A stretch of DNA of 64,000 nucleotides, taken from NCBI RefSeq assembly GCF_013407925.2, contig NZ_CP060201.1:558001-622000 (forward strand), given 5' to 3'. Under the pieces are notes generated by a model, which searched no databases, was not told the origin of the DNA, and saw only the letters and a program-made list of their open reading frames with translations. Each line of letters begins with the position of its first letter. Position 1 is the stretch's first letter. Source of the stretch: Pseudomonas protegens. Its GTDB lineage: Bacteria; Pseudomonadota; Gammaproteobacteria; Pseudomonadales; Pseudomonadaceae. Positions 61,737 to 64,000 of this stretch are shown here, in pieces. A program made the translations under genes and the position numbers.

Positions 61737-63071
61737 TCAAAACGCGTAACGCTCAATCACTTGTCGGACCTTGGCCAGGGCCAGGCCCAGATCGGCCATG
61801 TCCACCGAGCCCAGCGCCAGGCGAATGGCGTGGGGCACCGGCCCGGCGCCGACAAAGGGCTCAGCGGTGGACACCGAGACGTTCTCGCGCAGCAGTGCCA
61901 TGACCACCTGATCGGCCCGGACTTCCTCGGGCAACGGCAGCCAGAGGAAGTAGGCGTTCGGATGGCTGACATAGGCCAGCCCGGCCATGACCTCCCGAGC
62001 CAGGGCCTGACGGGCCCTGGCATCCTCGCGTTTTGCCTGCTCCAGCCGCGCCACGCTGCCATCTTCGATCCAGGCGCACGCCAGGGCGGTCATCACCCCC
62101 GGAGTGTTCCAGGTGCTGGCACGGATCGCGCGCTCGATCGGCGCCACCCACTTCAAGGGCGCCACCACGTATCCAACCCGCAGGCCGGTGGCCACGTTCT
62201 TCGAAAACCCCGAGACGTACACCGTAAGATCCGGCGCCAGGGCGGCCAGGGGCGGCGGCGGGTTGGGCGCCAGGAAGGCGTAGGCGGCGTCTTCGATGAT
62301 CAGCAACTCGCGGGCCCGGGCAATGGCCACCAGCCGCTGGCGCCAGGCCAGGTCCAGCACCCAGCCCATGGGGTTGTGCAGGGTCGGCATGGCGTACACC
62401 GCCCGCACCCGTCGCCTTCGGCACACTGCCTCGAGAGCGTCGAGGTCCGGACCTTGCTCGCTCAGGGCAATGGCCACCAACTCCAGCCCGTGGGCCTCGG
62501 CCACCAGCTTGAAGCCGGGGTAGGTCAAGGCATCCACCGCCACCACATCGCCGGGCTTGAGCAGGGCCATCACCGTGGTCGCCAGGCCATGCTGGGCGCC
62601 GCTGACCATCAGCACCTGCTCGCCATCCACCGTCAGCCCGCAGCTGGCGAGGTAACGGGCCAGCGTCGCCCGTTCATGGGCGCGCCCGGCGTGAGGCTGG
62701 TAGCGCAGCAAGGCCTCAAGATCGCCGGCCAAGGCCAGTTGGCGCAAGGCACTGCGCAACAGCTCGGCCTGCCCGGGCAGCGCCGGGTAGTTGAAATTCA
62801 GGTCCAGGGTGCCCGCCGTGGTGGCCGGCTGATCCACCCCCTGCCCCGGAGGCAGGGCAGTTTCCCGAACATAGGTGCCGCGCCCGGCTTCGCCGCTGAC
62901 CAGGCCAATGGCTTCCAGCTCGGCATACACCCGTGACGCGGTGACCAGCGCCAACCCCTCCTGCGCCGCCAGTTGGCGGTGGGTCGGCAGGCGAGTGCCG
63001 GGGGCCAGCACCCCGGCGCGGATATCTGCGGCAAAGGCGTCCACCAGTTGCTTGTAGCGAGCACGGGCCAT
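61737..63071 (-). CDS. MocR-type GntR/aminotransferase-fold regulator
   Basis: A 444-residue regulator with a GntR helix-turn-helix (ARYKQLVDAFAADIRAGVLAPGTRLPTHRQLAAQEGLALVTASRVYAELEAIGLV) in residues 1-75 and a class I aminotransferase-like domain. The PLP lysine is in VYVSGFSKNVATGLRVGY, with MPTLHNPMGWVLD upstream. MocR proteins use PLP as a sensor. It is divergent from an EamA exporter, the usual MocR target layout (109 bases apart). Start ATG 63071; upstream codons are not used. Confidence 0.9.
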   Translation of the reverse strand: MARARYKQLVDAFAADIRAGVLAPGTRLPTHRQLAAQEGLALVTASRVYAELEAIGLVSGEAGRGTYVRETALPPGQGVDQPATTAGTLDLNFNYPALPGQAELLRSALRQLALAGDLEALLRYQPHAGRAHERATLARYLASCGLTVDGEQVLMVSGAQHGLATTVMALLKPGDVVAVDALTYPGFKLVAEAHGLELVAIALSEQGPDLDALEAVCRRRRVRAVYAMPTLHNPMGWVLDLAWRQRLVAIARARELLIIEDAAYAFLAPNPPPPLAALAPDLTVYVSGFSKNVATGLRVGYVVAPLKWVAPIERAIRASTWNTPGVMTALACAWIEDGSVARLEQAKREDARARQALAREVMAGLAYVSHPNAYFLWLPLPEEVRADQVVMALLRENVSVSTAEPFVGAGPVPHAIRLALGSVDMADLGLALAKVRQVIERYAF

Positions 63072-63179
63072 AGGGCGTTGTATCCATGACAATTTTTTGA
63101 TTGTGCTGATTTTCAATCCTAGGATGCCTTCGACACAAGCTCCGCCGCGGCGGCCTCCCACCTCTTGAGCACTCCCCCA

Positions 63180-64000
63180 ATGGCACGAACATCGAACCTG
63201 CAATCAACCGCCCAGGCCCGCTCCACCAGCGGCTGGCTCAACGGCTTTATCGGCGTGCTGATCTTCAGCAGCTCGCTGCCGGCCACCCGGGTCGCGGTGC
63301 TGGAGTTCGAACCGTTGTTCCTCACCGTGGTCCGGGCCAGCCTCGCCGGGCTTCTGGCCCTGTGCCTCCTGCTGCTGTTCAAGGAAAGGCGCCCGAGCCC
63401 CGCGCAGTTGCTGCCCCTGGGCATCGTCGCCCTGGGGGTGGTCCTGGGCTTTCCATTGCTGACCGCCCTGGCCCTGCAATACGTGACCTCGGCCCACTCC
63501 ATCGTGTTTCTCGGCCTGCTGCCTCTGGCCACGGCGGTGTTTGGCGTGTTGCGTGGCGGTGAGCGACCGCGCCTGGTGTTCTGGCTGTTTTCGCTGCTGG
63601 GCAGCCTGCTGGTGGTGGGCTATGCCCTGTCCCAGGGCCTGACGGCCTCGCCGCGGGGTGATGCGCTGATGCTCCTGGCGGTGCTGGTCTGCGGCCTGGG
63701 TTATGCCGAAGGCGCCAAGCTGTCGCGGACCCTGGGCGGCTGGCAAGTGATCTGCTGGGCCCTGGTGCTGTCGTTGCCGATCATGGCCGCACTGACCCTG
63801 TTCAGCGCCCCGCCCCACTTCAGCGGCATCAGCCCGCCAGCCTGGTTCAGCCTGGGCTACGTCTCGCTGTTCAGCATGCTGATCGGGTTTGTCTTCTGGT
63901 ACCGCGGCCTGGCTCAAGGCGGCATCGCCGCGGTTGGCCAATTGCAATTGCTGCAGCCGTTTTTCGGCCTGGCCCTGGCCGCCGGCCTGCTGCACGAACA
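63180..64000 (+). CDS. EamA/DMT family transporter, cut by window end
   Basis: Reads from ATG 63180 to the window end without stop (273 codons), so the gene continues. The protein shows repeated hydrophobic helices of the EamA type: GWLNGFIGVLIFSSSLPATRVAV, FEPLFLTVVRASLAGLLALCLLLLF, GIVALGVVLGFPLLTALALQYV, SIVFLGLLPLATAVFGVL, and a second repeat from about residue 165, with an F-W-Y-R-G-L-A pattern near 240. It probably exports a metabolite and is controlled by the divergent MocR gene. It is not complete here. Confidence 0.85.
   Translation, partial: MARTSNLQSTAQARSTSGWLNGFIGVLIFSSSLPATRVAVLEFEPLFLTVVRASLAGLLALCLLLLFKERRPSPAQLLPLGIVALGVVLGFPLLTALALQYVTSAHSIVFLGLLPLATAVFGVLRGGERPRLVFWLFSLLGSLLVVGYALSQGLTASPRGDALMLLAVLVCGLGYAEGAKLSRTLGGWQVICWALVLSLPIMAALTLFSAPPHFSGISPPAWFSLGYVSLFSMLIGFVFWYRGLAQGGIAAVGQLQLLQPFFGLALAAGLLHE

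Noticed and set aside
60157..61740. Open frame of 527 codons on the minus strand
   Set aside because: Antisense to the chemoreceptor gene, whose domains are unmistakable.
1..64000. tRNA, rRNA, CRISPR, transposase or prophage genes
   Set aside because: No regular spacer arrays, no T-arm or anticodon patterns in intergenic regions, and no integrase or transposase motif were seen in any gene.

Overview
This 64 kb window is chromosomal DNA from a Pseudomonas, most likely the P. fluorescens group (P. protegens/chlororaphis-like). The basis is high-GC coding with third-position G/C bias, Pseudomonas-style REP hairpins (about 3843-3909), a large intergenic inverted-repeat element (33898-34323), and a gene set typical of that genus (NrtR-controlled NAD salvage, malate:quinone oxidoreductase, MocR/EamA pair, many LysR and GNAT genes). 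No rRNA, tRNA, CRISPR array, transposase, integrase or phage gene was seen. Species assignment is inference.

Layout. 1-3.1 kb: an AT-rich, probably acquired block of three overlapping genes (glycosidase-fold beta-propeller protein cut by the window edge, FemAB/GNAT-like acyltransferase, CgeB-like glycosyltransferase), which looks like the end of a surface-glycan or flagellin-glycosylation cluster. 4-8.6 kb: a complete NAD salvage and control locus, pncA-pncB-nadE on the minus strand facing a NadD-like adenylyltransferase, the NrtR repressor and a Nudix hydrolase on the plus strand, with two matching palindromic operators between them. 8.6-22 kb: LysR/argD, a secreted DUF4174 protein, a two-gene signalling operon (REC-CheC fusion and PAS-GGDEF cyclase), a beta-propeller protein, a saccharopine-dehydrogenase-like protein, oxaloacetate decarboxylase, a lone receiver protein, sirtuin CobB, nucleosidase PpnN, and a dienelactone hydrolase-NTF2 fusion.

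22-37 kb: flavin dehydrogenase, lipoproteins, small membrane proteins, an XRE regulator, MATE efflux, MscS-type channel, two immunity-like proteins without a toxin, a 23S-type rRNA methyltransferase-like gene, the 426-bp repeat element, GNAT, LysE and LysR genes. 37-42 kb: a FadR-type regulator controlling L-2-hydroxyglutarate oxidase and an MHS-family transporter through a shared operator word, then a DeoR regulator with a four-copy 10-bp repeat across its own start codon. 42-64 kb: GNAT, malate:quinone oxidoreductase, thioesterase, duplicated tautomerase opposite a GlxA-like AraC regulator, CAP-domain protein, zinc alcohol dehydrogenase, LysE exporter, amidohydrolase, two divergent L,D-transpeptidases, AlkB-like dioxygenase, alpha/beta hydrolase, a chemoreceptor, and a MocR regulator divergent from an EamA transporter cut by the window end.

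Most of the window is ordinary core-type Pseudomonas metabolism and regulation. Points most worth a second look are the structured inverted-repeat element at 33.9-34.3 kb, the NrtR operator pair, the REC-CheC/GGDEF operon, the orphan immunity-like pair, the FadR and DeoR operator architectures, and the AT-rich glycan block. I did not find a clear example of a wholly new defence or mobile system. All family assignments come from reading the translated sequence, not from database searches.
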